A stretch of DNA of 64,000 nt from Brumicola pallidula DSM 14239 = ACAM 615 (GTDB lineage: Bacteria > Pseudomonadota > Gammaproteobacteria > Enterobacterales > Alteromonadaceae): the NCBI RefSeq assembly GCF_000428905.1, contig NZ_AUAV01000011.1, forward strand, positions 1-64,000, read 5' to 3'. The position numbers and the translations under genes are program-made. The notes beneath the pieces were generated by a model. It saw only the letters and a list, made by a program, of their open reading frames with translations, ran no database searches and was not told the DNA's origin. How positions within the stretch are numbered: position 1 is the first letter of the stretch; each line of letters starts with the position of its first letter. Below are positions 56,454 through 64,000 of this stretch, one piece after another.

Positions 56454-58186
56454 CCTTTTAGTAAGCTGTTTTTTATTGATGAAATCGCATTTTGTATACC
56501 ATCACGTCTACCGACACTAAAAAACGGTGTTAAGTTTAGATCCGTCAGATACACAAAATAATCGAAACCGGCAGCATCGGCATTATTTTTATGACTGACA
56601 CTCTTACCCGCTAACGTCACAGTCATTTGCGTCACTTTCTCAATAAGAAGGGCAAGGATGCCGCGAATGATCTTACTTTGCGAGTATGCACATAGTTGTT
56701 GGTCATAGTAAGCAATCCATAAATCCGACTCGCACCCAAACACAGCATTTTCATTTGTACGCATTTCAACAGGCAATACCTTAAGAGCTTTACTTGCAAG
56801 CAACAGTTGACGATATTGATTATCCCACCCCTGCGCTTGTTTAACCTTAAATGCAATTGCTAATTCTTCATCGCGACACGAGTTGACTTCTTGTTGTTTA
56901 GGTTTTAGCGACACCCGACAGTCTACGTTTTGGTCTAACTCAGCTAGCGTGTTGTCCAGTGCTTGCAAAAAACGCTGAATGTCTTGTTCAGTGGTATAAC
57001 AACCAATAGAGACCCGCATGGTCCCCGCAATGTTTAAGACATTCATCAATGGCATGGCACAGTGATGCCCGACTCTAAGCGCAATATTCTTTTGATATAG
57101 TGACGCGGCTGCATCATATAGATGATGGTTATTAAAAATAAATGACTGCAAACCTATTGAATGACCCAGTGCCAAATCAGCGCTATGTTGACTTTGTTGC
57201 TTACCCTTATACTGAATACAAGCATTTACATTTCCAAACAAGCGGATACCTTCTCGCTTTTCTAAACCGCTACTAAGTAATTTAAATAAACTGATTTCAT
57301 GCTGCTGAATAGCCAGTATATTTAAGGTCAAAAATTTAGCCGCCGCACCTAGGCCAATCACGCCTGCTACATTAGGTGTTCCACCTTCAAATTTTAACGG
57401 CGGTAATTGGTATTCAGCGTCTGTAAATGATACCCGCGTTATCATTTCTCCGCCTAATCGCAGAGGAAGTAAGTCTTCTAAGCACTTGCTTTTGCCATAC
57501 ATTACGCCAACACCTGTCGGCGCATACATCTTGTGACCACTAAACACGTAAAAATCACAGCCCATTGAGTCAACATCCACGGGCATATGGGCAATAGCTT
57601 GGGTACCATCGATAACACTCAATATATCTCGCTGCCTAGCCAAACGACAAATCTCCGCTACCGGATAAATATTACCCAATGCATTTGAGACATGCGCCAT
57701 TGCAAGAATAGCGACATTCGTGTTGAGTTGTTTTACAAACGCGTCATATTCTGGCTGAGTAAATTGGCCCTGTGCTGACAAGTTAACCACTTCAATACTT
57801 AGCCCAAGCCTTTTTGATAGTTGTTGCCAAGGCAGAATATTAGCGTGGTGTTCACTGGCTAATATCAATATTTTACGTCCATTTATCATATGCGACTGTA
57901 GGCCTGAGGCAATGGTATTGATTGATTCAGTTGCACCACTGTTGAACACAATTTGCTCAACAGTTGGGCTATTAATAAGTTGCGCGGTTGAATCGCGGGC
58001 TTGTTCATAAAGCAACGTCGCTTCATTTGCAATTGCATAAGCACTGCGATGAACCGTAGCACTAGACAAACAATGATAGTCATTTACCGCTTTAATAACC
58101 GATTGGTGTTTTTGCGTCGTTGCAGCACTGTCTAAATAGACCTGTTCAGGCTTGTTAGTAAAAAATGGAAATTGATTTGTAAACAC
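56444..58186 (-). CDS. Cysteine desulfurase fused to a SufE/CsdE-like sulfur acceptor
   Basis: This 580-residue protein joins a SufS/CsdA-type PLP enzyme (residues 1 to about 415) to a SufE-like domain (about 440-575). The PLP lysine is Lys219 in SGHKMYAPTGVG and the active cysteine Cys376 in RVGHHCAMP. The second domain has VLPVEMRTNENAVFGCESDLW with Cys485 at the sulfur-accepting position, then IIRGILALLIEK. Desulfurase and acceptor are usually separate proteins; fusion would channel the persulfide. The start is GTG at 58186. No suf or isc genes are adjacent. Confidence 0.92.
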   Translation of the reverse strand: MFTNQFPFFTNKPEQVYLDSAATTQKHQSVIKAVNDYHCLSSATVHRSAYAIANEATLLYEQARDSTAQLINSPTVEQIVFNSGATESINTIASGLQSHMINGRKILILASEHHANILPWQQLSKRLGLSIEVVNLSAQGQFTQPEYDAFVKQLNTNVAILAMAHVSNALGNIYPVAEICRLARQRDILSVIDGTQAIAHMPVDVDSMGCDFYVFSGHKMYAPTGVGVMYGKSKCLEDLLPLRLGGEMITRVSFTDAEYQLPPLKFEGGTPNVAGVIGLGAAAKFLTLNILAIQQHEISLFKLLSSGLEKREGIRLFGNVNACIQYKGKQQSQHSADLALGHSIGLQSFIFNNHHLYDAAASLYQKNIALRVGHHCAMPLMNVLNIAGTMRVSIGCYTTEQDIQRFLQALDNTLAELDQNVDCRVSLKPKQQEVNSCRDEELAIAFKVKQAQGWDNQYRQLLLASKALKVLPVEMRTNENAVFGCESDLWIAYYDQQLCAYSQSKIIRGILALLIEKVTQMTVTLAGKSVSHKNNADAAGFDYFVYLTDLNLTPFFSVGRRDGIQNAISSIKNSLLKGNN

Positions 58187-58303
58187 GTAAACCCTTCAGC
58201 GGTTTTGATTAATTTTAAAATACTCAATTAATATTGAACTGATACCCGTATAATATAGGTGTTAACGGGTAGTTTCCCAATGATTAACGAGAATAATAAC
58301 AAA

Positions 58304-58429
58304 ATGAGCATCGTTTGTTTGAATATTAATGGTCTTCGCACTCGCCATCATCAATTGCAAGTGTTTATGACCAACAACCATCCGAGCACGCTACCAACAA
58401 CGCAACATAAACCGAGTAAGCATGACTGA
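58304..58429 (+). pseudogene. Remnant of exonuclease III (xthA), N-terminus only
   Basis: ATG at 58304 begins MSIVCLNINGLRTRHHQLQ, which matches the start of XthA proteins (K-IVSFNINGLRARxHQL). After about 25 residues the similarity stops and the frame closes at 58429. The nuclease body is missing, so this is a truncated relic. Its last eight bases overlap the start of the next gene, which may use its promoter (TATAAT near 58250). Confidence 0.65.
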
Positions 58430-59066
58430 ACTACAAATAATAGGAGCCATAGCTAGTTTTATAGGATTAGCTATCATTATTAAAAACACTAACCTCAGAC
58501 AGTTAGTCGATGACAGTGCTTTTCAACACCGGTTTTTTGGTGCCAGCGCCGCCGTCTTCGTACTTTGGATTTTTCGTGTCGGTATAGTTGATGAACTGCA
58601 GGTCCACTTCATTTGGTTAACATCACTTGCTCTCATCTTAGGATTCAGATGGGCGATGATATCGTCAAGCTTGGTATTATTAGGGATTACCGTCGTCGGC
58701 TACGAAAAATTTTCTATGTTGGGCATAAACTGGTTGTTAGGCACATTACTTCCAATATCCGTCACCTATGCCATTTTTAGTTGGTCATTTCACAAGTTAC
58801 CCAGAAACGTATTTGTTTACATTTTTGTCTGCGCTTTTTTCCCTGGAGCAATCACGGTTTCATTAAAAATAATTGCGATGGCTGGCTACTTTCAACTAGA
58901 TACTAATTTGGGCTGGGACGTTATTTTCCAGAACTACGTGTTGTTAATCCCCCTACTGTTATTTTCAGAGGCCTTCTTTAATGGCTTCACAATAACCTCG
59001 TTGGTAGTGAATAAGCCAGAATGGGTGTATACCTTTCATGACAAGTTTTATATCGATGGAAAGTAG
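58422..59066 (+). CDS. Multi-spanning membrane protein, CbiM/ECF-permease-like
   Basis: This 214-residue protein has about six hydrophobic helices. The segment FAFFPGAITVSLKIIAMAGYF (FFPGAITVSLK in the sequence) and FSEAFFNGFTITSLVV recall CbiM-type energy-coupling-factor membrane components, in which similar gammaproteobacterial proteins are annotated. No ATPase or substrate partner is adjacent, so transport is unproven. It starts inside the exonuclease III remnant and is followed by a strong convergent terminator. Confidence 0.55.
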   Translation: MTELQIIGAIASFIGLAIIIKNTNLRQLVDDSAFQHRFFGASAAVFVLWIFRVGIVDELQVHFIWLTSLALILGFRWAMISSSLVLLGITVVGYEKFSMLGINWLLGTLLPISVTYAIFSWSFHKLPRNVFVYIFVCAFFPGAITVSLKIIAMAGYFQLDTNLGWDVIFQNYVLLIPLLLFSEAFFNGFTITSLVVNKPEWVYTFHDKFYIDGK

Positions 59067-59095
59067 CTATTAGATTGACCTTTAATAAAAACAAA

Positions 59096-59127
59096 AACGA
59101 CAATGGTTTGTCAACGTCATTGTCGTT
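59096..59127 (-). terminator. Intrinsic terminator of the phosphoribosyltransferase gene
   Basis: AACGACAATG (59096-59105) and CATTGTCGTT (59118-59127) form a 10-bp stem with a 12-base loop. The reverse-strand side continues into a T-rich tract (TTTGTTTTTATT). Confidence 0.85.
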
Positions 59128-59133
59128 CAGCGT

Positions 59134-59751
59134 TTAATCAAAAATGATATCTAGGATATTTGCTAATTCCGACTTACCTTGCTTTATTTCCTCTTTACTC
59201 AAGCCAGCAAGTTCATGCGGAAAGACTAACCATTCATCGCTTTCGTTGATGTAATAGTCAGGTACAACGCCTGTTTTGTTATTACCTGGTTTATACCAAG
59301 GCGTAGCAATTTTGATTTCTTTGGGTGTATTTAACCGCATCAGCACTTCGATTTGTTTAATCAATGCCTCTACGCTGCGTCCAGAATCAAAAACGTCATC
59401 TACAATTAACAAACGGTCACTCGCGTTCGCGTTTTCAATGAGATAATGCAGACCATGTACTTTAATTTCTTTTGACTGCTTGTTAATACCGTAATACGAA
59501 GATGTTCTGACCGCAATGTGGTCTGTTGGTGTATTCTTATATTCAAAGAATTCTTGCACTGCAATACCTATTGGAGCACCACCGCGCCAAATCCCGATAA
59601 TAAAATCAGGACGAAATCCATCATTAAAAACTTTAGACGCAAGACGAAAACTGTCTTCTAACAATGATTGTGAGCTGATGTAATTTTTACTCAAAATGTA
59701 AATTCTCTTTCTAGGTGTAAATAAATTGAATGATTGTGTATGGACGCTCAT
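59134..59751 (-). CDS. Purine phosphoribosyltransferase (xanthine/hypoxanthine type)
   Basis: This 205-residue type I phosphoribosyltransferase has the PRPP-binding loop LLIVDDVFDSGRSVEAL and the early substrate segment IIGIWRGGAPIGIAVQEFF. It would salvage hypoxanthine, xanthine or guanine from PRPP. The exact base is not certain; the spacing resembles Gpt/Hpt relatives. It lies 71 bases downstream of lolC on the same strand and ends at a terminator, so it may be the last gene of the lolC transcript. Confidence 0.82.
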   Translation of the reverse strand: MSVHTQSFNLFTPRKRIYILSKNYISSQSLLEDSFRLASKVFNDGFRPDFIIGIWRGGAPIGIAVQEFFEYKNTPTDHIAVRTSSYYGINKQSKEIKVHGLHYLIENANASDRLLIVDDVFDSGRSVEALIKQIEVLMRLNTPKEIKIATPWYKPGNNKTGVVPDYYINESDEWLVFPHELAGLSKEEIKQGKSELANILDIIFD

Positions 59752-59822
59752 TTTCTAATAACTCGTCGCTCGTTCTTGCAGCAAACAATTCAGCCATCAC
59801 AGATTAATGTTAATTATAACGT

Positions 59823-61043
59823 CTATTGCGTTTGTAAGCTATTTGCAGGTTGAATAGATGCGGCCTTGTAAGCTGGATATAGAGTAGCAAGTATACAAAG
59901 ACCCAATGAAACCGCAGATATAATGACAATTTCTGAAAATTTCATTTCAATAGGCAAACCAGATCCATTGGGACCAAAAGCTAAGCCAGAACCAAGTAGC
60001 GTTAAAATATCATTTAAGAAGTACACCAATAACAGACCAATAACGACACCCGATATGACACCTTTAATACCATTAAAAATACCGTTAAGAACAAAGATGA
60101 GCATCACGTCCCTTGGCACTAAACCTTGGGTTTGAAGTATTGCTATATCACTGGTTTTTTCGGTCACAACCATCACTAACGCAGAGACGATATTGAATGC
60201 AGCGACTGCAATAATCAGAAATAACATCAACGACATCATGTTTTTCTCCATACCGACTGCATCAAAAAGCGGCCCTTGTCTTTCACGCCAAGTAGTGTAT
60301 CCGAGTCCCTGTTTATCAAGTTCATCAACAATGCCTTGATATTGGAATGCATCATTCAAATATAAACGCGTTCCTGCAAAAGCTAAATCTCGCTTGCGCG
60401 ATAGCTTAGCAACATCGTTTATATTCATTAGCATTACTTTCTCATCGGCTTCTGAATCTAATTGAAACAAACCAGCAACCGTCACTAAACGTTGACTAGG
60501 CATTCGCCCTAACGGAGTATAAGTACTAGCCGAAGGGCTAATAACACGCAATCGCTGACCAATAGAAACCCGCAATTGACTAGCTAACGACTGACTAATA
60601 AGCACATTAAAGCTGCCAGGTTGCAAGGAATCCCATTCACCAGCAATGATATTTTTGGCAATAATAGAATGGCGTTTTTCTGCGGAGGTATCGATACCTT
60701 GCAAAAACAGCCCTTTGATTAACGTACTAGATTGCACAACGACTTCTTGCTCCACAAAGTCAGTGCTGGCCAAAACTTGGTTTTGCAACGCTGGCGACAA
60801 TAATATAGGCCCTCTGTTGTCCACCACTATGTGCGGTAAAATGCCTAATATTTTCTGTTTAAGTTGCCCTTCTAAACCATTCATAACCGAAAGTACGGTA
60901 ATTAATGAAGCAATACCAAGTGCAATCCCGACAACTGAAAACAAGTTGATGAAGGAAACAAAGCTGCGTTTATTGGACGTTTTCGAATATCGTAAACCAA
61001 TAAAGGCTGATATCGGCAATGACGGGAGTAAGGAGAACCGCAT
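59823..61043 (-). CDS. lolC: Lipoprotein-releasing ABC transporter permease LolC
   Basis: This 406-residue permease has an N-terminal helix with FINLFSVVGIALGIASLITVLSVMNGLEGQL (split ALGIASLITVLSVMNGLEG), a periplasmic domain with RVISPSASTYTPLGRMPSQR, the LolC-specific stretch, then MEKNMMSLMLFLIIAVAAFNIV and SDIAILQTQGL before the last helices. These match LolC rather than LolE. In most gammaproteobacteria lolC is directly upstream of lolD, but here lolDE lies 57 kb away in the same orientation. mfd lies on the opposite strand 0.9 kb away. Confidence 0.93.
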   Translation of the reverse strand: MRFSLLPSLPISAFIGLRYSKTSNKRSFVSFINLFSVVGIALGIASLITVLSVMNGLEGQLKQKILGILPHIVVDNRGPILLSPALQNQVLASTDFVEQEVVVQSSTLIKGLFLQGIDTSAEKRHSIIAKNIIAGEWDSLQPGSFNVLISQSLASQLRVSIGQRLRVISPSASTYTPLGRMPSQRLVTVAGLFQLDSEADEKVMLMNINDVAKLSRKRDLAFAGTRLYLNDAFQYQGIVDELDKQGLGYTTWRERQGPLFDAVGMEKNMMSLMLFLIIAVAAFNIVSALVMVVTEKTSDIAILQTQGLVPRDVMLIFVLNGIFNGIKGVISGVVIGLLLVYFLNDILTLLGSGLAFGPNGSGLPIEMKFSEIVIISAVSLGLCILATLYPAYKAASIQPANSLQTQ

Positions 61044-61378
61044 AAGCTTAGTTTTTGGACCTTGTTGTAAATCACTGGGCGAGTATTAAACGCCGCTCAG
61101 CGTTTTTTTAATTAATATAAAGACAAAGGATCGCAAACCAGAGTGAAACCTGAGTCGTTTTTTGGTAGATTAGCAGCATTGCTAGCGTTGTCGTATTCCT
61201 AAACTTATTTCAGGCAAAGCGAATCGAATTAACGCGCTGTCTGACTGCAGCAGCAAATAATGCTAATCGACATTGTTATTATAAACATCTGATGTTAGAT
61301 AGTAACAATTTATATTAAAAGATTAACAGCTCAGAATATAGCACCACGTTAACGTAATTTTTGCATAGGACATTGCAT
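61044..61378. other. Intergenic region with an orphan terminator-like hairpin
   Basis: AACGC-CGCTCA-GCGTT followed by five more T residues (61089-61109) looks like a forward-strand terminator, but no forward gene precedes it. The rest holds promoters for lolC and the PilZ-like gene that cannot be pinpointed. Confidence 0.45.
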
Positions 61379-61948
61379 TTGAACTCATTAGAAGAGAAAA
61401 AAAAGAGATTTGAATCATTCTTTTTAATCAATCACCCAACCAAAGTTAATATAAGTGTGGTTGACGCAGAGCAAGCAACCCAGTCAATGGAGGAGTTTGA
61501 AAGTAATATGCCTTATGCTTTCAAAATTGCTTCCGAGTTGTCGGAAATTGAATCGCAAGCCCTAAAACCATTGCGTTCAATGGGTGAAAAGCTTGAAGGC
61601 TTAGTTAACTATCTGCAACTGCAAGCACGCAAAATTGATCTTATGATGTCTTATATTCTGATCCAGCAAGATGATCAAAATAAGCGGGCTGAAGCAGTCA
61701 AATTTGGCGGTGGTGGTATCATTGTGAGTCAGACCTCTTGCATGGAAATCGGGGTTTTAGTAGAAGTTAAAGTATTTTTAGAGAAGGAAGCTGCCGCTAT
61801 TTATTGTTTAGCCGAAGTGATTGAGGTTGACGTTGTCGATGATCTTTATCACGTTAGTTACGTTTATACGCACATTCGCGATCAGGACCAAGAGCTGCTT
61901 GTTAGGGCCAGCCTTCATTTGCAAACCAGTCAATTACGTAATCGTTAA
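61379..61948 (+). CDS. PilZ-like domain protein upstream of mfd
   Basis: This 189-residue cytoplasmic protein has a helical N-terminal half and a beta-rich C-terminal half (AVKFGGGGIIVSQTSCMEIGVLVEVKVFL, shown as KFGGGGIIVSQTSCMEIG) that resembles a PilZ barrel. The classical RxxxR and D/NxSxxG motifs are not obvious, so c-di-GMP binding is doubtful. TTG at 61379 is chosen because AGGA lies eight bases before it; TTGs at 61361 and 61373 are alternatives. It is followed by mfd after 27 bases. Confidence 0.6.
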   Translation: MNSLEEKKKRFESFFLINHPTKVNISVVDAEQATQSMEEFESNMPYAFKIASELSEIESQALKPLRSMGEKLEGLVNYLQLQARKIDLMMSYILIQQDDQNKRAEAVKFGGGGIIVSQTSCMEIGVLVEVKVFLEKEAAAIYCLAEVIEVDVVDDLYHVSYVYTHIRDQDQELLVRASLHLQTSQLRNR

Positions 61949-61975
61949 ACAACCATAGAGAAACAATTAAGCCGC

Positions 61976-64000
61976 ATGTCGAATCTATTTTCTGTGCCTT
62001 TACCAAAGGCGAAATCACTAAATAACTCAAATGTTATTGACCATATTCACTGGGGTGAATTAAAAGGTGCCAGCCAAGCGCTTAGCATCGCTAATGCGGC
62101 GGAACAACACAATGGGCCACTATTAGTGTTAATAGAGGATAGTCCTAGTGCAATTAAGCTTGAGAAAGAACTCGCTTTTTTTCTTCGTAGTAAAAATGTT
62201 CACGTGCAACTTTTTCCTGATTGGGAAACACTTCCCTATGATGGTTTCTCACCTCATCAAGATATTGTTTCACAACGCTTAGAAACGCTTTACTTACTCA
62301 GTAAAAAACAACCCGGCATCTTTATTGTGCCAATCAACACTCTTCTACAGCGCTTAGCGCCCGTTGATTATGTCGGCCAACATCTGATGTATTTGAAAGT
62401 TGGTGAAACAATCAATACCGATGAATTTAAACGCAAACTTGAGAAATCAGGTTACTTGCATGTTAGTCAAGTAATGACACACAGCGAATTTTCAGTGCGT
62501 GGCAGTATTATTGATTTGTTCCCTATGGGCAGCGAGCAACCTTTCCGGATTGACTTATTTGATGATGAAATAGATTCAATTCGGTATTTTGATCCAGAAA
62601 CGCAACGAGGATTAGAACAAACTAAAGAAATACGTTTACTGCCTGCTAGAGAATTCCCAACAGATAAAGAAGCCATAACCGGGTTTAGAGAACGCTACCT
62701 CGATAAATTTGAGCGCAGCAATACCGCTGATAAAGAGTCTATTTTCTACCAAGTAAGCAAAGGCACGATGCCCAGCGGTATAGAATACTATTTACCCCTA
62801 TTTTTTGAAACCACATCGACCTTATTTGATTATCTAAATGACGATGCGCTAATGCTTTATTACGGCGACTTGACTAAAGCATCCGAACGATTCACCAAAG
62901 ATTTATTACAACGTTATGAGCAGTACCGCTATAATTTAGCAAGACCATTGTTATCTCCCATTGATTTATATCTTGATACGAATGAATTACTGACCAGACT
63001 CAAACAATGGCCGAGTGCACAATTAATAAGTGACTCATTACCCAAAAAAGCGGGTAGACATAATTTTGATTGTCGTCTAATTGAAGGTATTGGTATTGAT
63101 TTAACCGCAACCAATCCTTACCAAGCAATACAGGCTGAAGTTAAAAAAGCCAAAGAAAAAGGCAAAAAAGTTATTTTTTGTGCTGAGTCACAGGGCCGCA
63201 AAGAAAACTTAATTGATGTATTACATAAAGCCAAAATATTTCCAGTTAACAGTCCTACTTTTGATGCTGCGTTAAATGAATCGACACATTCTGTTTTCAT
63301 TTGTGTGGGTATGGTCGAAAACAGTTTTGAATTTACTGACAAAAAAAAAGCGTTTTTATTCGTCACTGAAACACAATTACTCGGCCACAAGGTTAGTAAA
63401 AGAAAATTAAAAGACAAACGCAAAGCAACCGATGAAAGTGCAATTGTTAGGAATCTTGCTGAGTTAACTGAAGGCCAACCGGTGGTCCATATTAACCACG
63501 GTGTTGGTCGTTTTCTTGGCTTAAAAACATTGGATGCAGGCGGCGTAGCTACTGAGTATCTATCTATTGGATATGCTAAACAAGCCAAATTGTATGTACC
63601 TGTATCAAGTTTACATCTGATTAGCCGCTTTAGTGGTGGTGATGCCGACCATGCGCCGTTGCATAATTTAGGCAATGACACCTGGACCAAAGCTAAACGC
63701 AAAGCCGCTGAGAAAGTCAGAGATGTTGCAGCCCAGTTACTGGATGTTTATGCACAACGAGCAGCGAAACCCGGTTATGCGTACCCAATCGATTGGGGCG
63801 AATATAAAACCTTTGAAGAAAGCTTTCCATTTGAAGAAACAATTGACCAACACACTGCTATTAACGCCGTTCTGCAAGATATGGGAAGCCCCAATGCGAT
63901 GGACAGACTGATATGCGGTGATGTTGGTTTTGGTAAAACCGAAGTTGCCATGCGTGCTGCATTTATCGCCGCATCAAGCGGCAAACAAGTTGCCATTTTG
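61976..64000 (+). CDS. mfd: Transcription-repair coupling factor Mfd, N-terminal 675 residues
   Basis: The frame runs from ATG at 61976 to the window end with no stop (full Mfd is about 1150 residues). Mfd removes stalled RNA polymerase and recruits UvrA. The UvrB-like N-terminus is present (LFPDWETLPYDGFSPHQDI; RLETLYLL). The RNA polymerase-interaction region VHINHGVGRFLGLKTL lies about residues 500-540. The helicase starts with ICGDVGFGKTEVAMRAAF. The translocase and C-terminal domains lie beyond the window. Confidence 0.95.
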   Translation, partial: MSNLFSVPLPKAKSLNNSNVIDHIHWGELKGASQALSIANAAEQHNGPLLVLIEDSPSAIKLEKELAFFLRSKNVHVQLFPDWETLPYDGFSPHQDIVSQRLETLYLLSKKQPGIFIVPINTLLQRLAPVDYVGQHLMYLKVGETINTDEFKRKLEKSGYLHVSQVMTHSEFSVRGSIIDLFPMGSEQPFRIDLFDDEIDSIRYFDPETQRGLEQTKEIRLLPAREFPTDKEAITGFRERYLDKFERSNTADKESIFYQVSKGTMPSGIEYYLPLFFETTSTLFDYLNDDALMLYYGDLTKASERFTKDLLQRYEQYRYNLARPLLSPIDLYLDTNELLTRLKQWPSAQLISDSLPKKAGRHNFDCRLIEGIGIDLTATNPYQAIQAEVKKAKEKGKKVIFCAESQGRKENLIDVLHKAKIFPVNSPTFDAALNESTHSVFICVGMVENSFEFTDKKKAFLFVTETQLLGHKVSKRKLKDKRKATDESAIVRNLAELTEGQPVVHINHGVGRFLGLKTLDAGGVATEYLSIGYAKQAKLYVPVSSLHLISRFSGGDADHAPLHNLGNDTWTKAKRKAAEKVRDVAAQLLDVYAQRAAKPGYAYPIDWGEYKTFEESFPFEETIDQHTAINAVLQDMGSPNAMDRLICGDVGFGKTEVAMRAAFIAASSGKQVAIL

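Noticed and set aside
2890-59823. The region between lolD and lolC as a single genomic island
   Set aside because: It carries dnaQ, rnhA, hrpA, sbcB and a complete liu operon, has no integrase, and shows no flanking repeats that I could see; a rearrangement is more likely.
61346-61355. ACGTTAACGT palindrome similar to the liu operator core
   Set aside because: Only the 10-bp core is shared and the gene next to it has no link to leucine degradation; a chance match is likely.

Overview
The window is bacterial chromosomal DNA that reads like a marine gammaproteobacterium of the Alteromonadales (Alteromonas/Glaciecola/Paraglaciecola-like). That placement is inferred from gene content and protein style: LolCDE, the dnaQ/rnhA/tRNA-Asp neighbourhood, HrpA, exonuclease I, a complete LiuR-controlled leucine-degradation operon, an Mrp/Mbh-type antiporter operon, and mfd next to lolC. 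No 16S rRNA gene is present to confirm it. Genes are tightly packed, no complete insertion sequence is visible, and no CRISPR array is present. The left edge holds the 5' end of a TnpB-type gene.

Layout. 1-0.3 kb: truncated tnpB with hairpins upstream. 0.6-0.9: high-potential iron-sulfur protein. 1-2.9: lolE and lolD. 3.0-3.3: three tRNA-Asp genes behind a strong promoter; the middle copy has an altered 3' end. 3.5-11.6: TIGR03503 protein, dnaQ, rnhA, rlmI, a PilZ protein and hrpA. 12.7-15.9: exonuclease I and a FapA-family protein. 16-24.6: thiolase divergent from liuR-A-B-C-D-E, with three tandem 16-bp operator-like repeats between them. 24.7-28.4: an MFS protein, an MscS channel and glgC. 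28.5-34: alpha/beta hydrolase, AraC regulator, AlkB-like hydroxylase, spinster-like MFS protein and thioesterase, a probable hydrocarbon/lipid locus. 34-38: HDOD protein, membrane diguanylate cyclase and an overlapping glycosyltransferase.

38.6-48.6 is the most distinctive part: a P-type cation ATPase followed by eight genes (mnhE, mnhF, mnhG, a DUF4040 protein, an MbhE-MnhB hybrid, mnhC, mnhD, and a 1075-residue protein with two NuoL/M-like modules) in the gene order of archaeal Mbh-type complexes. 48.6-53.3: an RND efflux pair run by a GbsR/MarR-type regulator with phased palindromes in its promoter. 53.6-56.4: a ZntR/CadR-like MerR sensor divergent from a TonB receptor with a His/Asp-rich N-terminus; a 19-bp-spacer promoter and two short tandem arrays lie between them. 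56.4-58.2: a cysteine desulfurase fused to a SufE-like domain. 58.3-61: an exonuclease III remnant, a CbiM-like membrane protein, a phosphoribosyltransferase and lolC. 61.4-64: a PilZ-like gene and the 5' part of mfd, which runs off the end.

lolC at the right end and lolDE at the left end lie on the same strand in the canonical C-D-E order, but about 57 kb of other genes separate them. This suggests that an ancestral mfd-lolCDE locus was opened by a rearrangement.
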